DNA of 64,000 nucleotides from assembly GCA_934098505.1 (NCBI GenBank), contig CAKOOR010000001.1, positions 124,001 to 188,000 of the forward strand, read 5' to 3'. The notes below the pieces were generated by a model. That model was not told where the DNA came from, searched no databases, and saw nothing but the letters and a program-made list of their open reading frames with translations. Source of the DNA: an uncultured Bacilli bacterium. GTDB taxonomy: Bacteria; Bacillota_I; Bacilli_A; RF39; UBA660. Every line of letters begins with the position of its first letter. The stretch's first letter is position 1. The position numbers were made by a program, and so were the translations under genes. Shown here piece by piece: positions 35,801-47,371 of this stretch.

Positions 35801-36522
35801 GCGTTAAATATGCCACTCCAGTATTCGATGGTGCTAGTCAAGATGAAATTTATGAACAAATGGAAGAGGCTGGACTTGCTCATGATGGTAAGACTGTATT
35901 ATATGATGGTCGTACCGGTGATGCCTTTGAAAATAGGGTATCTGTTGGTGTTATGTACATGGTAAAACTACATCACATGGTTGATGATAAAATTCATGCC
36001 AGAAGTACCGGACCTTACTCAATGGTTACTCAACAACCATTAGGTGGTAAAGCACAATTTGGTGGTCAAAGATTCGGAGAAATGGAAGTTTGGGCTTTAT
36101 ATGCTTATGGTGCTGCTAACGTCCTACAAGAAATGATGACTATTAAAGCTGATGATGTTATGGGACGTGTTAAAGTTTATGAATCATTAGTTAAAGGCAA
36201 ACCAATTGACGAAGCTGGTATTCCAGAATCATTTAGAGTATTAATTAAAGAGTTCCAAGCTCTAGGTTTAGATGTTGAAATATTAGATCAAAATGATAAG
36301 CTGGTTGATTTAAAAGAAATGGAAGCTGATGATGAAACAGTTGATGCCTTAAAGATCAAAGAGTTAACCAATGAAGTTAATGAGAATCCAAATGATGATG
36401 TAAAATCAGAAGAAGCTGATGATAGTTATTTAGACGACGAAGAAGACGATGATGATTTGGATGATTTAGAATTTCCAGAAGATGGAAATATTCTAGAAGA
36501 AGAGGAGGATGAAATTATATGA
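32893..36522 (+). CDS. rpoB: RNA polymerase beta subunit
   Basis: 1209 residues. It forms the catalytic core with beta-prime. Recognised blocks are [27 protein letters not shown] (rifampicin region), [35 protein letters not shown] and [26 protein letters not shown]. The last 70 residues form an Asp/Glu-rich tail ([19 protein letters not shown]), common in low-G+C Gram-positives. The rifampicin region shows the usual sensitive residues (SQLSKF and HKRRL equivalents TDKRRL has D at the usual H position). It ends with TGA overlapping the rpoC start by 4 bp. Confidence 0.98.
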   Translation: MQVAFKTKKFGDHAERRTFSKIKNTLELTDLLEIQKKSYQWFLDEGIKESIDDLFPVESFTGNITVELGDYYFDKPRYSIKEAKERMVNYAAPLKVLARVFIHETGEVKEQEIFLGDIPMMTDAGTFIINGAERVIVSQLVRSPSIYFKKEVDKNGRRVITSELIPNHGTWLEYELDARDILYVRIDRTRKVPITTFLRALGLSSDEDILELFGENPYIKNSIEKDSTKNTDEALIEIYEKLRPGEPATLDSAKNQLITRFFDKFRYDLAKVGRYKLNRKLNVLDRLIGCTLAEDIKDENGNVVASTNTLVTKEVLEKVRPIFNNGYNIKEVMINEELDEYNKVQTVKVYNKKDETKVIEIIGNDPTIDSRRLTISDVYASVSYYLDLQEGIGRDDEIDNLSNRRVRQVGELVQKQFNVGMARMERVIRERMTTQEIESITPKTLINIRPVTAALKEFFGSSQLSKFMEQINPIAELTDKRRLSSLGPGGLARDRAGMDVRDVNSSHYGRICPIESPEGQNIGLITSLASYAKINEYGFLMTPYRKVVNCHATDEIVYLTADEEADYNIASAAINMSNDDEILDEKVIARLDGEAVMVKREDVDFIDVAPSQIVSITTSCIPFLEHDDAHRALMGANMQRQAVPLLTCESPIVGTGVEYIAARDSGSTIIAKADGVVDYADGKKIIVKNAKGTDTYHLANYERSNSATTINHHPIVKKGDNIHRGEVIADGPSTKNGELALGKNMLVAFMTCNGYNYEDAVVLNERLVKDDVYTSLHIEHYDIECRDTKLGPEEITRDIPNVGEDARKNLDANGIVRIGTEVKDGDILVGKVTPKGVQELTAEEKLLHAIFGEKTREVRDTSLKVEHGAGGIVHDIKVYTKENSDELPAGVSKIVRVYIIQKRKIQVGDKMSGRHGNKGVISLILPEEDMPYMPDGTPVDIVLNPQGVPSRMNIGQILELHLGMAGKNLGVKYATPVFDGASQDEIYEQMEEAGLAHDGKTVLYDGRTGDAFENRVSVGVMYMVKLHHMVDDKIHARSTGPYSMVTQQPLGGKAQFGGQRFGEMEVWALYAYGAANVLQEMMTIKADDVMGRVKVYESLVKGKPIDEAGIPESFRVLIKEFQALGLDVEILDQNDKLVDLKEMEADDETVDALKIKELTNEVNENPNDDVKSEEADDSYLDDEEDDDDLDDLEFPEDGNILEEEEDEII

Positions 36523-39500
36523 TGGATGTAAATAATTTTAGAGGTATTAAGGTATCTATTGCCTCCCCTGAAAAAATCCGTGAGTGGTCTTATGGTGAAG
36601 TAAAAAAACCAGAAACTATTAACTATCGTACCCAAAAACCTGAAAGAGATGGTTTGTTCTGTGAGAAAATTTTCGGACCAACCAAGGATTATGAATGTGC
36701 TTGTGGTAAATATAAACGTTTAAGATATAAAAATGTTATATGTGACCGCTGTGGAGTAGAAGTAACGTCTAGTAAAGTACGTCGTGAACGTATGGGACAT
36801 ATTGAACTTGCTGCTCCTTGCTCCCACATTTGGTTTTTTAAAGGTGTTCCTTCTAAAATGGGACTTGTCCTTGATATGTCACCAAGGGACTTAGAAGAAG
36901 TATTATATTATGTTTCTTATGTTGTTTTAGATCCTGGAAATGTACCTTTAGAGAAAAAACAAACTTTATCTGATAAAGAATATCGTGCATATTATGAAAA
37001 ATATGGTAATGCTTTTAAAGTAGGGATGGGTGCTGAGGCTATCCAAACTTTACTAAAAGAAGTAGATTTAGATAAAGAAATCGAAGATTTAAGAAAAGAA
37101 TTAGACGGTGCTACTGGTCAAAAGAGAATCCGTTTAGTTAAGCGTCTTGACTGTTTAGTAGCCTTCAAAGATTCTGGTAATCGTCCTGAATGGATGATTT
37201 TAACCGCTCTTCCTGTTATTCCACCAGATTTACGTCCAATGATACAATTAGATGGTGGTCGTTTTGCTACTAGTGATTTAAATGATTTATATCGTCGTAT
37301 TATTAACCGTAATAATCGTTTAAAGAAATTACTAGAATTAGGAGCGCCAACTATCATTGTTCAAAATGAAAAACGTATGTTGCAAGAAGCTGTTGACTCA
37401 TTATTTGATAATGGTCGTCATGGTAGAAGTGTAACAGCAGCTGGTAATCGTCCATTAAAATCATTATCTAGCATGTTAAAAGGTAAACAAGGACGTTTCC
37501 GTCAAAACTTATTAGGTAAACGTGTCGATTATTCTGGTCGTTCCGTTATCGTTGTTGGTCCATCATTAAAGATGTATCAATGCGGTCTTCCTAAAGACAT
37601 GGCTTTAGAATTATTTAAACCTCATGTTATTCATGGACTAGTTGAAAGAGGACTTGCTCATAATATTAAAGGTGCTAAAAAATTAATTGATAATAAAGAT
37701 GAATGTGTTTGGGATGTTGTTGAAGATGTAATTACAGAACATCCAGTAATGTTAAACCGTGCTCCAACTCTACACCGTTTAGGTATTCAAGCTTTCGAAC
37801 CAGTATTAGTTGGTGGCAAAGCTATGCGTTTGCACCCACTTGTGTGTGCAGCATTTAATGCCGATTTCGATGGTGACCAAATGGCTGTTCATGTACCATT
37901 ATCTGAAGAAGCCAAAGCCGAGGCAAGAATCCTAATGTTAGGAGCTAATAACATTTTAAAACCTTCTGATGGTAAACCAATCGTTACTCCTTCACAGGAT
38001 ATGATTTTGGGTAACTATTATCTATCTATTGAAGAGGCTGGTTTAGAAAATGAAGGTAAAGCTTATAAGAACTGCAACGAAGCCTTAATGGCTTATGAAA
38101 GAAAAGATATTTCTCTACATACTAGAATTGCTATTCCGGTTGCAAGTTTTACTCATAAATTATTTACTGATGAACAAAAAGATAAGTATTTAGTTACTAC
38201 TGTTGGTAAGATTAAATTTAATGAAATTTTACCTGATTCTTATCCATATGTTAACGAACCAAGTGATGCTAATATTACAGGCATTACGCCAGATAGATAT
38301 TTCTTACCAATGGGTACTGATTTAAAGACAGAAATTGCTAAGATGCCTCTTGCCGAACCATTCGTTAAGAAGACATTAAGTAAGTTAATTGCTCAAGTCT
38401 TTAAGCGTTATAAAACTACTGAAACATCAGTTATGTTAGATAAATTAAAAGATTTAGGTTTTAAGTATTCAACTATTGCTGGTATTTCTATTTCCATGAA
38501 CGATATCATTGTGTCTGGTAATAAACAACAAATCATTGATGAAACGCAAAAGAAAGTTAACAAAATTAATAAAGAGTTTACTAGAGGTTTAATTACTGAG
38601 GATGAACGTTATAAAAATGTCTGTGCCTTATGGGCTAAAGCAACTAGTGATATTTCTAACGAATTACAAACTATTGCTAAGAAAAATACTATGAACCCAA
38701 TATTCATGATGATGAATTCTGGTGCCCGTGGTTCAGCTAACCAGTTTAATCAACTTGCTGGTATGCGTGGTTTAATTGCTAAGCCTACTGGGGAAACTAT
38801 CGAAATCCCAATTAAGTCTAACTTAATTGAAGGATGTAATGTAACTGAGTTCTTTATCGGTACTAGAGGTGGTCGTAAAGGTATCGTTGATACTGCCCTA
38901 AGAACTGCTGATTCAGGTTACTTAACTCGTCGTTTAGTTGATGTTGCTCAAGATATTGTTGTTAAAGAAGAAGATTGTGGCACTATTAATGGTGTTGAAG
39001 TTACAGACTTTATCGATGAAAGATCTAATACTATGATTGAACCATTAATTGAGAGAATTATTGGCCGATATACAGCAACTAAAGTAATTAATCCGGAAAC
39101 TAAAGAAGTAATTGTTGATAAAAATCAATATATTACTGAGGCTCTTGCTAACAAGATTATCAATGCTGGTATTAAGAGTGTTAAGATAAGAAGTGTTCTA
39201 ACTTGTAATACTGTTAATGGTGTATGTCAACATTGTTATGGTCGTAACCTTGCAACTGGTAATATGGTTGAAACAGGTGAGGCTGTTGGTATTATGGCTG
39301 CTCAATCAATAGGTGAGCCAGGTACTCAGTTAACAATGCGTACCTTCCACGAAGGTGGTGTTGCTGGTGGCGATATTACACAAGGTCTTCCAAGAGTAGA
39401 AGAACTATTCGAAGCCAGAAATCCAAAAGGTAAAGCAACTATTGCCGAAATCGGTGGTAAAATTGCTAGTATTGAAGAAAATAACTTTAAATTTAAGATT

Positions 39501-40274
39501 GTTATTGAAAATGATGTTGAAGCTAGAGAACATATTACAAACTACAATACAAAGCTATGTGTTGAATTAGGACAAACTGTTAAAGCAGGTGATCCATTAA
39601 CAACTGGTTCTATTGCACCAAAAGAATTACTTGCCGTAACTGATCCAATTACTGCACAGCAGTATATTGTTAAAGAAGTTCAAAAAGTATATAAATCACA
39701 AGGTGTTGATGTTTCTGATAAGCATATCGAAGTTATTGTACGTCGTATGATTTCGAAGATGAAAGTATTAGATGGTGGCGATACTAATTTAGTTGCTGGC
39801 TTATCAGTAACTCTAAATGAATTTGCTGCTGCTAATAAACCAGTATTACTTACAGGAGGCGTTCCTGCTACAGGACTTCCAATTATGCTTGGTATTACAA
39901 AGGCATCTTTAGAAACTGATTCCTTCTTATCAGCTGCATCTTTCCAAGAAACTACAAGAGTTCTTACTGATGCTGCTATAAGAGGTAAAGTAGACCATTT
40001 AAGAGGATTAAAAGAAAATGTTATTATTGGTAAATTAATACCTGCTGGTACTGGTGCTAAACAATATTCAGATGTTAAATTTGAGCTTGAAAAAGAATTT
40101 ATTGAAGATGATGCTAGTGAGGCATTAGAAGATAAACTTATGAGCGATGATGTAACTGATGAAGTTTCAAGTATTGGTGTAAATAATGTTGATACGGTAG
40201 AAACTGGTATTGATTCTACTGATAATGATATTGATTTAAATATTACTGATGAAGAAGAAACTACTGAAGAATAG
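36519..40274 (+). CDS. rpoC: RNA polymerase beta-prime subunit
   Basis: 1251 residues. The N-terminal zinc site is [20 protein letters not shown] near 60-80, the catalytic Mg site is [12 protein letters not shown] near 447-458, and the second zinc-type cluster [14 protein letters not shown] lies near 893. The bridge and trigger regions carry [25 protein letters not shown]. An acidic tail of about 50 residues ends EEETTEE. The start codon overlaps the rpoB stop (ATGA), giving coupled translation. Confidence 0.98.
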   Translation: MMDVNNFRGIKVSIASPEKIREWSYGEVKKPETINYRTQKPERDGLFCEKIFGPTKDYECACGKYKRLRYKNVICDRCGVEVTSSKVRRERMGHIELAAPCSHIWFFKGVPSKMGLVLDMSPRDLEEVLYYVSYVVLDPGNVPLEKKQTLSDKEYRAYYEKYGNAFKVGMGAEAIQTLLKEVDLDKEIEDLRKELDGATGQKRIRLVKRLDCLVAFKDSGNRPEWMILTALPVIPPDLRPMIQLDGGRFATSDLNDLYRRIINRNNRLKKLLELGAPTIIVQNEKRMLQEAVDSLFDNGRHGRSVTAAGNRPLKSLSSMLKGKQGRFRQNLLGKRVDYSGRSVIVVGPSLKMYQCGLPKDMALELFKPHVIHGLVERGLAHNIKGAKKLIDNKDECVWDVVEDVITEHPVMLNRAPTLHRLGIQAFEPVLVGGKAMRLHPLVCAAFNADFDGDQMAVHVPLSEEAKAEARILMLGANNILKPSDGKPIVTPSQDMILGNYYLSIEEAGLENEGKAYKNCNEALMAYERKDISLHTRIAIPVASFTHKLFTDEQKDKYLVTTVGKIKFNEILPDSYPYVNEPSDANITGITPDRYFLPMGTDLKTEIAKMPLAEPFVKKTLSKLIAQVFKRYKTTETSVMLDKLKDLGFKYSTIAGISISMNDIIVSGNKQQIIDETQKKVNKINKEFTRGLITEDERYKNVCALWAKATSDISNELQTIAKKNTMNPIFMMMNSGARGSANQFNQLAGMRGLIAKPTGETIEIPIKSNLIEGCNVTEFFIGTRGGRKGIVDTALRTADSGYLTRRLVDVAQDIVVKEEDCGTINGVEVTDFIDERSNTMIEPLIERIIGRYTATKVINPETKEVIVDKNQYITEALANKIINAGIKSVKIRSVLTCNTVNGVCQHCYGRNLATGNMVETGEAVGIMAAQSIGEPGTQLTMRTFHEGGVAGGDITQGLPRVEELFEARNPKGKATIAEIGGKIASIEENNFKFKIVIENDVEAREHITNYNTKLCVELGQTVKAGDPLTTGSIAPKELLAVTDPITAQQYIVKEVQKVYKSQGVDVSDKHIEVIVRRMISKMKVLDGGDTNLVAGLSVTLNEFAAANKPVLLTGGVPATGLPIMLGITKASLETDSFLSAASFQETTRVLTDAAIRGKVDHLRGLKENVIIGKLIPAGTGAKQYSDVKFELEKEFIEDDASEALEDKLMSDDVTDEVSSIGVNNVDTVETGIDSTDNDIDLNITDEEETTEE

Positions 40275-40297
40275 TAGTTTCTTTTGGTAATAGAAAG

Positions 40298-40343
40298 GTG
40301 TAATAATTAATTACAGAAATGTGATCGGATATTACACTTTTTT
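40298..40343 (+). terminator. Terminator after rpoC
   Basis: GTGTAATA (40298-40305) pairs with TATTACAC (40330-40337), then six T. Confidence 0.8.
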
Positions 40344-40511
40344 ATCATGCTTGAAGTGATTGAATAACGTATTTTTACGTAGGATAGAATAAAAAATTTA
40401 AATATGATTAATAATTGAAAAAATTTTATGGGAGAAAGGATTAATATAATTTATTTTTTTTTGAGTTAACTCCTAGAGTTTTATAAAAAAATTATTGAAA
40501 AAAAATAAAAA

Positions 40512-40539
40512 TTAGCACTCATATATTGACAAGTGCTAA
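40512..40539. promoter_or_regulatory. CIRCE-like operator 1 (HrcA site) overlapping the -35 box
   Basis: TTAGCACTC (40512-40520) and AAGTGCTAA (40531-40539) match the two arms of the CIRCE heat-shock operator, except for one base and a spacer of 10 instead of 9 bp. The promoter -35 TTGACA (40526-40531) lies inside it. Confidence 0.8.
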
Positions 40540-40554
40540 CATATAATATATAAT
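40526..40554 (+). promoter_or_regulatory. Promoter of the hrcA-grpE-dnaK operon
   Basis: TTGACA (40526-40531) and TATAAT (40549-40554), both consensus, 17-bp spacing, enclosed between two HrcA operator sequences. Confidence 0.88.
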
Positions 40555-40558
40555 GATT

Positions 40559-40585
40559 TTAGCATTTGAAAAGAAAAAGTGCTAA
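40559..40585. promoter_or_regulatory. CIRCE-like operator 2
   Basis: TTAGCATTT (40559-40567), 9 bp, AAGTGCTAA (40577-40585): the standard 27-bp CIRCE geometry with imperfect arms, covering the predicted transcription start. Two operators around one promoter suggest tight HrcA repression. Confidence 0.75.
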
Positions 40586-40618
40586 ACACATTGGCTTATA
40601 GCTAATTGAGGTGATGAT

Positions 40619-41629
40619 ATGAGTGAACGAGAAAGTTTACTGTTAAAGGAAATAGTAGAGAATTATATATCTTATGCGAAACCAGTTGGTAGTAAATCTT
40701 TATGTAAAAAATTTAAATGTTCTTCTGCTACTATTAGAAATGAAATGGCTTATTTGGAAGAACTAGGTTATATAGAGAAGAATCATATCTCAAGTGGTAG
40801 AGTACCTAGTGAAGCTGGTTATAAATATTATGTTGAATATTTAATGAAACCTAAAGAGCTAAGTGGCGAGGATATGTTAAAATTACAAACTATTTTTCAA
40901 AATCAAAATTTAGTTGTTTCTGATGCCGTAAATAAGTGTGTTGATATAATAAGTGAGATAACTAATTATACTTCAGTGATATTGGGTAGTAGTTCTAAAG
41001 ATAATGCGTTACAACAAATTAATATTATTCCTCTTGCTGATAATAAGATTGTAGCATTAGTATGTACGGATAAAGGAATTGTTGAAAATAAACAATTTGT
41101 CTTAACACCTGATACTGATATTAGTGAGATTGTTAAGACCGGTGAGATGATTAATAAGATGTTGGTGGGAACACCAATTGATGAAGTATCGCAACGATTA
41201 GAATTTGAAATTAAACCAATTATTGCTAAGAAGATGTTGCAGTATGAACAAGTTTACAATATTTTTTATGATGCATTTAGTGATTTTGCTAAGAATACAG
41301 CTAATATTCATTTTGGTGGTAAGACAAATCTTTATAATCAACCAGAATATGAAGATGCAAGTAGCTTAAAAAGAATTGCTAGTAAGCTTGAAGATAAGGA
41401 ATTAGTAGCAAAGAATATGTATTCTGATAAATCAGGTATCAATGTTTACATTGGTAATGAAAATGATTTTGATAAAGATGTAACTATTGTTAAAGCTAAG
41501 TATCATCGTGATGGAGAAGAAGGAACCATAGCGGTAGTCGGACCTAAACGAATGGAATATGATAAAGTTGTTGGCTTACTGCAATATATTAGTGAAAATA
41601 TAAATGATGATGAGGAAAAAAATGACTGA
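40619..41629 (+). CDS. hrcA: Heat-inducible transcription repressor HrcA
   Basis: 336 residues. HrcA binds CIRCE and represses chaperone genes, with refolding by chaperones setting its activity. The N-terminal winged helix has VGSKSLCKKFKCSSATIRNEMAYLEELGYIEK followed by SSGRVPSEAGYKYYV, the HrcA signature. The C-terminal domain includes GPKRMEYDKVVGLLQYI. AGGTGATGAT is the ribosome site. It autoregulates through the two operators upstream. It ends with TGA that overlaps the grpE start. Confidence 0.96.
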   Translation: MSERESLLLKEIVENYISYAKPVGSKSLCKKFKCSSATIRNEMAYLEELGYIEKNHISSGRVPSEAGYKYYVEYLMKPKELSGEDMLKLQTIFQNQNLVVSDAVNKCVDIISEITNYTSVILGSSSKDNALQQINIIPLADNKIVALVCTDKGIVENKQFVLTPDTDISEIVKTGEMINKMLVGTPIDEVSQRLEFEIKPIIAKKMLQYEQVYNIFYDAFSDFAKNTANIHFGGKTNLYNQPEYEDASSLKRIASKLEDKELVAKNMYSDKSGINVYIGNENDFDKDVTIVKAKYHRDGEEGTIAVVGPKRMEYDKVVGLLQYISENINDDEEKND

Positions 41630-42203
41630 AGAAGAAAAAAATAAAAAAATAGAACCTGAGGTTACTAAAGAAGAAACTAAAAAAAATTCTGAAGAAACTC
41701 TAGAACTACCAAAAGATAAAGAAAAAAAGAAGTCTTTCTTTAATAAAGAAAATAAAAATTCTTTAGAATTAGAGAAGTTAAAAAAAGAGGTTGCTACAAG
41801 TAACGAAAAAGTTGTTCGCTTGTCCGCTGAAATTCAAAACATGCGTCGTCGTTATGAAGATGAGTTATCAAAAAGATCGATGTATGAAGGCTCTGATTTG
41901 ATTAAATCATTGTTACCAATTATTGATAATTTTGAGCGAGCAATAGCTATGGATAATAGCGAGAATGATAAGTATTTAGAGGGATATAAAATGATATATA
42001 CTAATATGCTTACCGTTCTAAAAAATATCGGGGTTACCGAAATAGAATGTTTACATAAACCTTTTGATCCTAAGTTTATGGATGCTGTTCTTACAGAGAG
42101 TATAATTGAAGAAGAACAAGGTGTTGTTTTAGATGTTTTACAAAAGGGCTATATGTATAAAGATAAATTATTAAGACCAGCGATGGTTAAAGTTAATGAA
42201 TAG
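41622..42203 (+). CDS. grpE: Nucleotide exchange factor GrpE
   Basis: 193 residues from ATG 41622 (MTEEEKNKKIEPE); a longer frame from 41604 would overlap hrcA more and lacks a better ribosome site. The Lys/Glu-rich N-tail leads into the long coiled coil (LEKLKKEVATSNEKVVRLSAE), then NMRRRYEDE and the C-terminal beta domain with VLDVLQKGYMYKDKLLRPAMV, the GrpE signature. GrpE releases ADP from DnaK. Translation is coupled to hrcA (ATGA-type overlap). Confidence 0.95.
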   Translation: MTEEEKNKKIEPEVTKEETKKNSEETLELPKDKEKKKSFFNKENKNSLELEKLKKEVATSNEKVVRLSAEIQNMRRRYEDELSKRSMYEGSDLIKSLLPIIDNFERAIAMDNSENDKYLEGYKMIYTNMLTVLKNIGVTEIECLHKPFDPKFMDAVLTESIIEEEQGVVLDVLQKGYMYKDKLLRPAMVKVNE

Positions 42204-42215
42204 GAGAGATAAATT

Positions 42216-44045
42216 ATGAGTAAAATTATAGGTATTGATTTAGGTACAACAAACTCTTGTGTTGCTGTACTTGAGGGTGGAGTTCCTCATGTAATTACTA
42301 ATCCAGAAGGTAATAGAACAACTCCAAGTGTTTTCGCTATTAAAGGCGATGAAGAATTAGTTGGGGAAACGGCTAAACGTCAGGCTGTTACTAATGTTAA
42401 AAATACAGTTTCAAGTATCAAGAGAAAAATGGGTACTGATGAAAAAGTTGAAATTAATGGTCGCAAGTATTCACCAGAAGAAATTTCTGCTAAAATTTTA
42501 ATGAAACTTAAGAGTGATGCTGAATCTTACTTAGGTGAAAAAGTTACTAAAGCTGTTATTACAGTTCCTGCATATTTTAATGATGCTCAAAGACAAGCTA
42601 CTAAGAATGCTGGTAAAATTGCTGGCTTAGATGTTGAAAGAATTATTAATGAACCAACTGCTGCTGCTCTTGCTTATGGTATTGATAAACAAGAAAAGAC
42701 ACATACTGTTCTCGTATATGACCTAGGTGGTGGTACATTTGATGTATCAATTCTAGATTTAGGTGATGGGGTCTTCGAAGTTAAATCAACTGCTGGTAAT
42801 AATCATTTAGGTGGCGATGATTTCGACCAAAGAATTATGGATTATTTAGTATCTGAATTCAAGAAAGAAAATGGGATTAACTTATCAAATGATAAGATGG
42901 CAATGCAACGTATTAAAGATGCTGCTGAAAAAGCTAAGAAAGACTTGTCTGGTATGATGAGTGCGGAAATCTCAATTCCATTTATTGCTCAAAGTGCTGA
43001 AGGTCCATTGCATTTAAATGTAACATTAAACCGTGCTAAATTTGAAGATTTAAATAAAGACTTATTTGATTCTACCTTAGATGCAGTTAGAAAAGCTCTT
43101 AAAGATGCTAAACTTTCAGCCAGTGATATTGATAAAGTATTGTTAGTTGGTGGTTCAACTAGAATCCCATATATCCAAGACTTAGTTAAGAGAGAATTAG
43201 GTAAAGAACCTTCTAAAGAAGTTAATCCCGATGAAGTTGTTGCTATGGGTGCTGCTATCCAAGGTGGTGTCTTAACTGGTGAAGTTGATGACTTAGTATT
43301 ATTAGATGTAACACCATTATCACTAGGTATTGAAACTATGGGTGATGTTATGACTGTTTTAATTCCAAGAAATACAACTATCCCAACAAGTAAATCACAA
43401 GTATTCTCAACAGCTGTTGATAATCAACCTGCTGTAGATATTCACGTATTACAAGGTGAAAGACCAATGGCTTCTGATAATAAGACTTTAGGCAACTTCC
43501 GTCTAGATAGTATTCCTGCTGCACCACGTGGTATTCCACAAATTGAAGTTAAATTTGATATCGATGCTAATGGTATCGTTCATGTAACTGCTAAAGATTT
43601 AGGAACTAATAAAGAACAATCAATTACAATTACATCATCAACTAATTTAAGTGATGAAGAAATTGAAAAGATGAGAAAAGAAGCTGAAGCTAATAAAGAT
43701 GCTGATGATAAGAGAAAAGCTCTAGCAGAGGCTAAGAATGAAGCTGATGCTACAATTTTCCAAACTGAAAAATCATTAAAAGACTTAGAAGGTAAAGTAT
43801 CTGATGATGACAAAAAGTCAGCTGAAGAGAAAATTGCTGAATTGAGAAATGTTATGAATTCAGATAATGTTGATGATATTAAAGCTAAGACTAAAGAATT
43901 AAATGACGTTGCTATGAAATATGCTCAAAAAGTATATGAAGAAGCGGCGAAACAAAATCAAAATGCTAATAGTACTGATACTGCTAATAACTCAGCAAAT
44001 GATTCTAAAGATGATGTAAAAGAAGCTAAGTACGAAGAAAAATAA
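42216..44045 (+). CDS. dnaK: Hsp70 chaperone DnaK
   Basis: 609 residues. The ATPase domain opens [19 protein letters not shown] and has [15 protein letters not shown] and LVGGSTRIP. The conserved linker [14 protein letters not shown] joins the substrate-binding domain, and the lid follows with a disordered EEK-ending tail. The residue pattern MLTxGF of Gram-negative DnaK is absent, as expected for Gram-positive forms. GAGAGATAAATT gives the ribosome site. An 11-bp perfect hairpin follows. Confidence 0.98.
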   Translation: MSKIIGIDLGTTNSCVAVLEGGVPHVITNPEGNRTTPSVFAIKGDEELVGETAKRQAVTNVKNTVSSIKRKMGTDEKVEINGRKYSPEEISAKILMKLKSDAESYLGEKVTKAVITVPAYFNDAQRQATKNAGKIAGLDVERIINEPTAAALAYGIDKQEKTHTVLVYDLGGGTFDVSILDLGDGVFEVKSTAGNNHLGGDDFDQRIMDYLVSEFKKENGINLSNDKMAMQRIKDAAEKAKKDLSGMMSAEISIPFIAQSAEGPLHLNVTLNRAKFEDLNKDLFDSTLDAVRKALKDAKLSASDIDKVLLVGGSTRIPYIQDLVKRELGKEPSKEVNPDEVVAMGAAIQGGVLTGEVDDLVLLDVTPLSLGIETMGDVMTVLIPRNTTIPTSKSQVFSTAVDNQPAVDIHVLQGERPMASDNKTLGNFRLDSIPAAPRGIPQIEVKFDIDANGIVHVTAKDLGTNKEQSITITSSTNLSDEEIEKMRKEAEANKDADDKRKALAEAKNEADATIFQTEKSLKDLEGKVSDDDKKSAEEKIAELRNVMNSDNVDDIKAKTKELNDVAMKYAQKVYEEAAKQNQNANSTDTANNSANDSKDDVKEAKYEEK

Positions 44046-44060
44046 TAAATAATAGAGTAT

Positions 44061-44086
44061 AAAAGTTCTAGGCGACTAGAACTTTT
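44061..44086 (+). terminator. Hairpin after dnaK, likely partial terminator
   Basis: AAAAGTTCTAG (44061-44071) pairs perfectly with 44076-44086 across a GCGA tetraloop of the GNRA type. Only four T end it, so it may attenuate transcription into pepF-dnaJ or stabilise the chaperone mRNA. Confidence 0.7.
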
Positions 44087-44154
44087 ACTACTATAAGATT
44101 AGATGCTATAAGTTTAATATTAAAAAAAGTTATGGGAATATAAGGAGATTTAGA

Positions 44155-45957
44155 ATGGAAAGAAGCCAAATAAATAAAGAAGATACATGGGATTTAACAA
44201 AGATATTTAAAAGTGATGCTGAATATGATAAAACTTATCGAGAAGTCTTAGATAAAATTAAAGTTGTTAAAGATATGAAAGGACATATTTTAGATGATGA
44301 AAAGACTTTATATACTTATTTGAAAACAAATGATGAATTATCAATGGCGCTAGGAAAAATTTATAAATATTCTTATTTATATCATTATCAAGATACTAAT
44401 GATATTAAGGGTAAAAATTATAAAGAGAAAGCTGAAAGCTTACTTACTAAAGTGACTCAAGAATTAGCGTTTACTAAAAATGAATTATTAAGTACAGATT
44501 ATGAAACTATTAAAAAACTTGTTAAGAAAAATGCTAAGTTGGAAGAGTATGCCTTTGGATTAGAATGCTTATATCGTTATAAAAAATGTACTTTGAGTGA
44601 AAAAGAAGAGCAGATAATTGCTAGTTTTGAAACGATTTTAGGTACTGGTGATGATGCCTTTGGTAGTTTAGATAATGCCGATGTTAAATTCGCTGATGTT
44701 TTCCAAGATGGTAAAAATGTTCCCTTAAATCATAGTAACTATTCTAATTTCATGATTGATAAAGATAGAAATGTTCGCAAAGATGCTTTTAAAAAGTATT
44801 ATGCTTTTTATGAAGAACACAAAAATACTTTAACAGCACTCTATAAAAGTCAAGTTAAAGAAGATAATTTGATTGCTAAAATTAGAAATTTTTCATCAAG
44901 TATGGAATATAGTCTTTACGAAGATAATATTGATAAAGATGTTTATTTGAATTTGATAAAAGCTATTCATGAAAACTTAGATACTTTATATGATTACTTA
45001 GACTTTCGCCGAGATTTTTTAGGATATGATGAATTACATATGTATGATGTTTATGTGGAACTATGTAACATTAAGAGTAAAAAATATACTTTTGAAGAAG
45101 CAAAAGATACTATTTTAGAAGCCTTAAAACCCCTTGGTAAAACTTATATCGAAGATATTTCAAAAATGTTTGATAATCGTTCAATTGATAAATATCCTAA
45201 CGAAGGTAAAAGAAGTGGGGCTTACGAGTGGGGTGTTTATGGTATAGCTCCTTATGTATCAGTAAATTTTGAAGGTGACTATACTTCTGTTTCGACTGTA
45301 ATTCATGAATTAGGTCATGCTATGCATTCTTATTATTCTGATAAGAATCAAACATATACAAACAGTGGTTATCCGATATTTTTAGCGGAGATAGCATCTA
45401 CGGTAAATGAAGTTTTACTTAATGAATATATGATTAAAAATGCGAAGACTAATGAAGAAAAAATATTCTATATAACTAAATTTTTAGATGAATTTAGAGC
45501 AACTGTTTATCGTCAAACACAATTTGCAGAATTTGAATATTTAGTCCATGAAATGGATAAAAATGAGGTTCCTTTAACAACGGAAAAATTGTATGAAACA
45601 TATTATGACTTAAATAAGCTGTATTATAAGAACATAGTTAATGATAAAGAGATTGGTTATGAATGGTCAAGAATTCCTCATTTTTATACACCTTTTTATG
45701 TTTATAAATATGCAACAGGCTTTAGCTGTGCGATAAAAATTGCTAATGATATTTTAAATAATAAAGCTGGTGCTTTAGAAAATTACTTAGCCTTTTTAAA
45801 ATCAGGTGGTTCTGATTATCCATTAAATATTTTAGCAAAATGTGGAATTGATATGCGGAAGACTGATGTTATAGATGATGCAGTTAAAATGTTTAAAGAT
45901 AGACTTTTGATGGCAAAAAAATTAAGAAAGGAAATGATTAATAATGGCAGTAGGTAA
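44155..45957 (+). CDS. pepF: Oligoendopeptidase F (M3 metallopeptidase)
   Basis: 600 residues. M3 peptidases cut short peptides in the cytoplasm. The zinc site is [14 protein letters not shown] near 385-398 (HExxH) with the glutamate ligand downstream in [11 protein letters not shown]. The N-terminal helical part and the closing KFATGFSC-like [16 protein letters not shown] are typical of the PepF branch. It lies between dnaK and dnaJ and overlaps dnaJ by 14 bp, which is unusual and implies heat-shock-linked expression. Confidence 0.93.
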   Translation: MERSQINKEDTWDLTKIFKSDAEYDKTYREVLDKIKVVKDMKGHILDDEKTLYTYLKTNDELSMALGKIYKYSYLYHYQDTNDIKGKNYKEKAESLLTKVTQELAFTKNELLSTDYETIKKLVKKNAKLEEYAFGLECLYRYKKCTLSEKEEQIIASFETILGTGDDAFGSLDNADVKFADVFQDGKNVPLNHSNYSNFMIDKDRNVRKDAFKKYYAFYEEHKNTLTALYKSQVKEDNLIAKIRNFSSSMEYSLYEDNIDKDVYLNLIKAIHENLDTLYDYLDFRRDFLGYDELHMYDVYVELCNIKSKKYTFEEAKDTILEALKPLGKTYIEDISKMFDNRSIDKYPNEGKRSGAYEWGVYGIAPYVSVNFEGDYTSVSTVIHELGHAMHSYYSDKNQTYTNSGYPIFLAEIASTVNEVLLNEYMIKNAKTNEEKIFYITKFLDEFRATVYRQTQFAEFEYLVHEMDKNEVPLTTEKLYETYYDLNKLYYKNIVNDKEIGYEWSRIPHFYTPFYVYKYATGFSCAIKIANDILNNKAGALENYLAFLKSGGSDYPLNILAKCGIDMRKTDVIDDAVKMFKDRLLMAKKLRKEMINNGSR

Positions 45958-47086
45958 TAAAGATTATTATGAGATTTTAGGAGTTAGTAAAACGGCTACA
46001 CAGGATGAAATTAAATCGGCTTTTCGTAAGCTTGCAAAAAAATACCATCCTGATATTAATAAAGAGCCAGGAGCCGAGGAAAAATTTAAAGAAATTGGGG
46101 AGGCTTATTCGATTTTAGGTGATGCCGAAAAACGTAAGACTTATGACCAATTTGGTTCGGCAGCATTTGAACAGGGCGGTGCTGGTCAAGGTGGCTTTGG
46201 TGGTTTTGGTGGTGGTTTCTCATCATTTGATACCGATGATATCTTCCGTGATTTATTTGGTGGCGCTTTTGGCGGTTCCTTTGGGGGCTTTGGCGGTTCA
46301 AGAAGTCGTAGCAGCCGTCCCGCAAAGGGAGAAGATTCTTTAGTTAGAATAAATTTAACTTTTGAAGAAGCTGTTTTTGGAACTCATAAAACTATTAATG
46401 TCAATTTAAATGAAAAATGTGATGAATGTAATGGAGAAGGCGGTTTTGACAGTAGAAAATGTTCAACTTGTAATGGTCGTGGCCGTGTAACCCAAGCTCA
46501 AAGAACAATGTTTGGTACTTTTCAAACCGAAACAACTTGTCCTGATTGTGAAGGAACAGGCAAGACTTTTGCTAGAACTTGTTCGAAATGTCATGGTGAA
46601 GGAAAATGCCAAACCCGCAAAGATATTGAAGTTGAGGTACCAGCCGGTGTAGATAATGGTACGCAATTAAGAATTACAGGTAAAGGTTCAAGTGGTGCTA
46701 ACGGTGGACCTAATGGCGATATCTATATTGAATTTACAGTCAAAGAACATCCAATCTTCAAACGTGAAGAAAATGATATATATATGGATTTACCTATTAC
46801 GATTACAGAAGCCGTATTAGGTTGTAAAAAAGAAATTCCAACTATTTATGGTAATTTAGTATTACAGATAGACGCTGGTACGCAAAATGATACGAAAATG
46901 CGTATTAAAGGTAAAGGCGTTGCCAATCCTAACAGTGGACGCAAAGGTGATATGTATGTTATTATTAATGTTATGATCCCTACTAAGTTAGATCGTGAAC
47001 AAAAACAATTATTTAAATCGCTTGCCGAAACTGACTTAGAAACTAATCCAGAGTTTAAAACGTTACAAAAATATGTAAATGAGTAG
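45944..47086 (+). CDS. dnaJ: Hsp40 co-chaperone DnaJ
   Basis: 380 residues. The J domain contains [20 protein letters not shown] (HPD motif near 33-35). A Gly/Phe-rich segment spans about 70-115. Four zinc CxxCxGxG repeats follow ([32 protein letters not shown]), then the C-terminal substrate domain. DnaJ stimulates DnaK ATPase. Its start codon lies within the last codons of pepF, so it depends on the same transcript. Confidence 0.97.
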   Translation: MAVGNKDYYEILGVSKTATQDEIKSAFRKLAKKYHPDINKEPGAEEKFKEIGEAYSILGDAEKRKTYDQFGSAAFEQGGAGQGGFGGFGGGFSSFDTDDIFRDLFGGAFGGSFGGFGGSRSRSSRPAKGEDSLVRINLTFEEAVFGTHKTINVNLNEKCDECNGEGGFDSRKCSTCNGRGRVTQAQRTMFGTFQTETTCPDCEGTGKTFARTCSKCHGEGKCQTRKDIEVEVPAGVDNGTQLRITGKGSSGANGGPNGDIYIEFTVKEHPIFKREENDIYMDLPITITEAVLGCKKEIPTIYGNLVLQIDAGTQNDTKMRIKGKGVANPNSGRKGDMYVIINVMIPTKLDREQKQLFKSLAETDLETNPEFKTLQKYVNE

Positions 47087-47180
47087 TATTTGTTATATAA
47101 ATATAAATTTAATTTGAAATTAATAATTATAGAAATTTAATAGTTGCTTATAAAAAATATTAATTATGTTAATGTTATGT

Positions 47181-47210
47181 GATAGATTTTATTATGATCT
47201 ATCTTTTTTT
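47181..47210 (+). terminator. Terminator after dnaJ
   Basis: GATAGAT (47181-47187) pairs with ATCTATC (47197-47203), then seven T. Confidence 0.85.
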
Positions 47211-47314
47211 GGTTTTATGAAGAATAAAAAATTTATTTTGTAACTATGTTTGATAACTTGTTGAGTAAAAATTAATTAAAACATGAAAAAAATTGACAGA
47301 AAATAGAATTTTAA

Positions 47315-47343
47315 TTGATTTATTTTTAGTAAATTGTTATACT
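47315..47343 (+). promoter_or_regulatory. Promoter of the surface protein gene
   Basis: TTGATT (47315-47320) and TATACT (47338-47343), spacing 17 bp, about 29 bp before the start codon. Confidence 0.65.
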
Positions 47344-47371
47344 TTAATTATGGAAATGGTCGGGGTAAGTT

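Noticed and set aside
5583..41629. UGA recoded as tryptophan (Mycoplasma code)
   Set aside because: The nucleotidase, GtrA-like, rpoB and hrcA genes end at TGA in the expected place, with downstream starts overlapping, and Trp is encoded by TGG.
46119..46343. Alternative-frame ORF in dnaJ
   Set aside because: Produced by the Gly/Phe-rich repeat region in another frame; dnaJ itself is complete.
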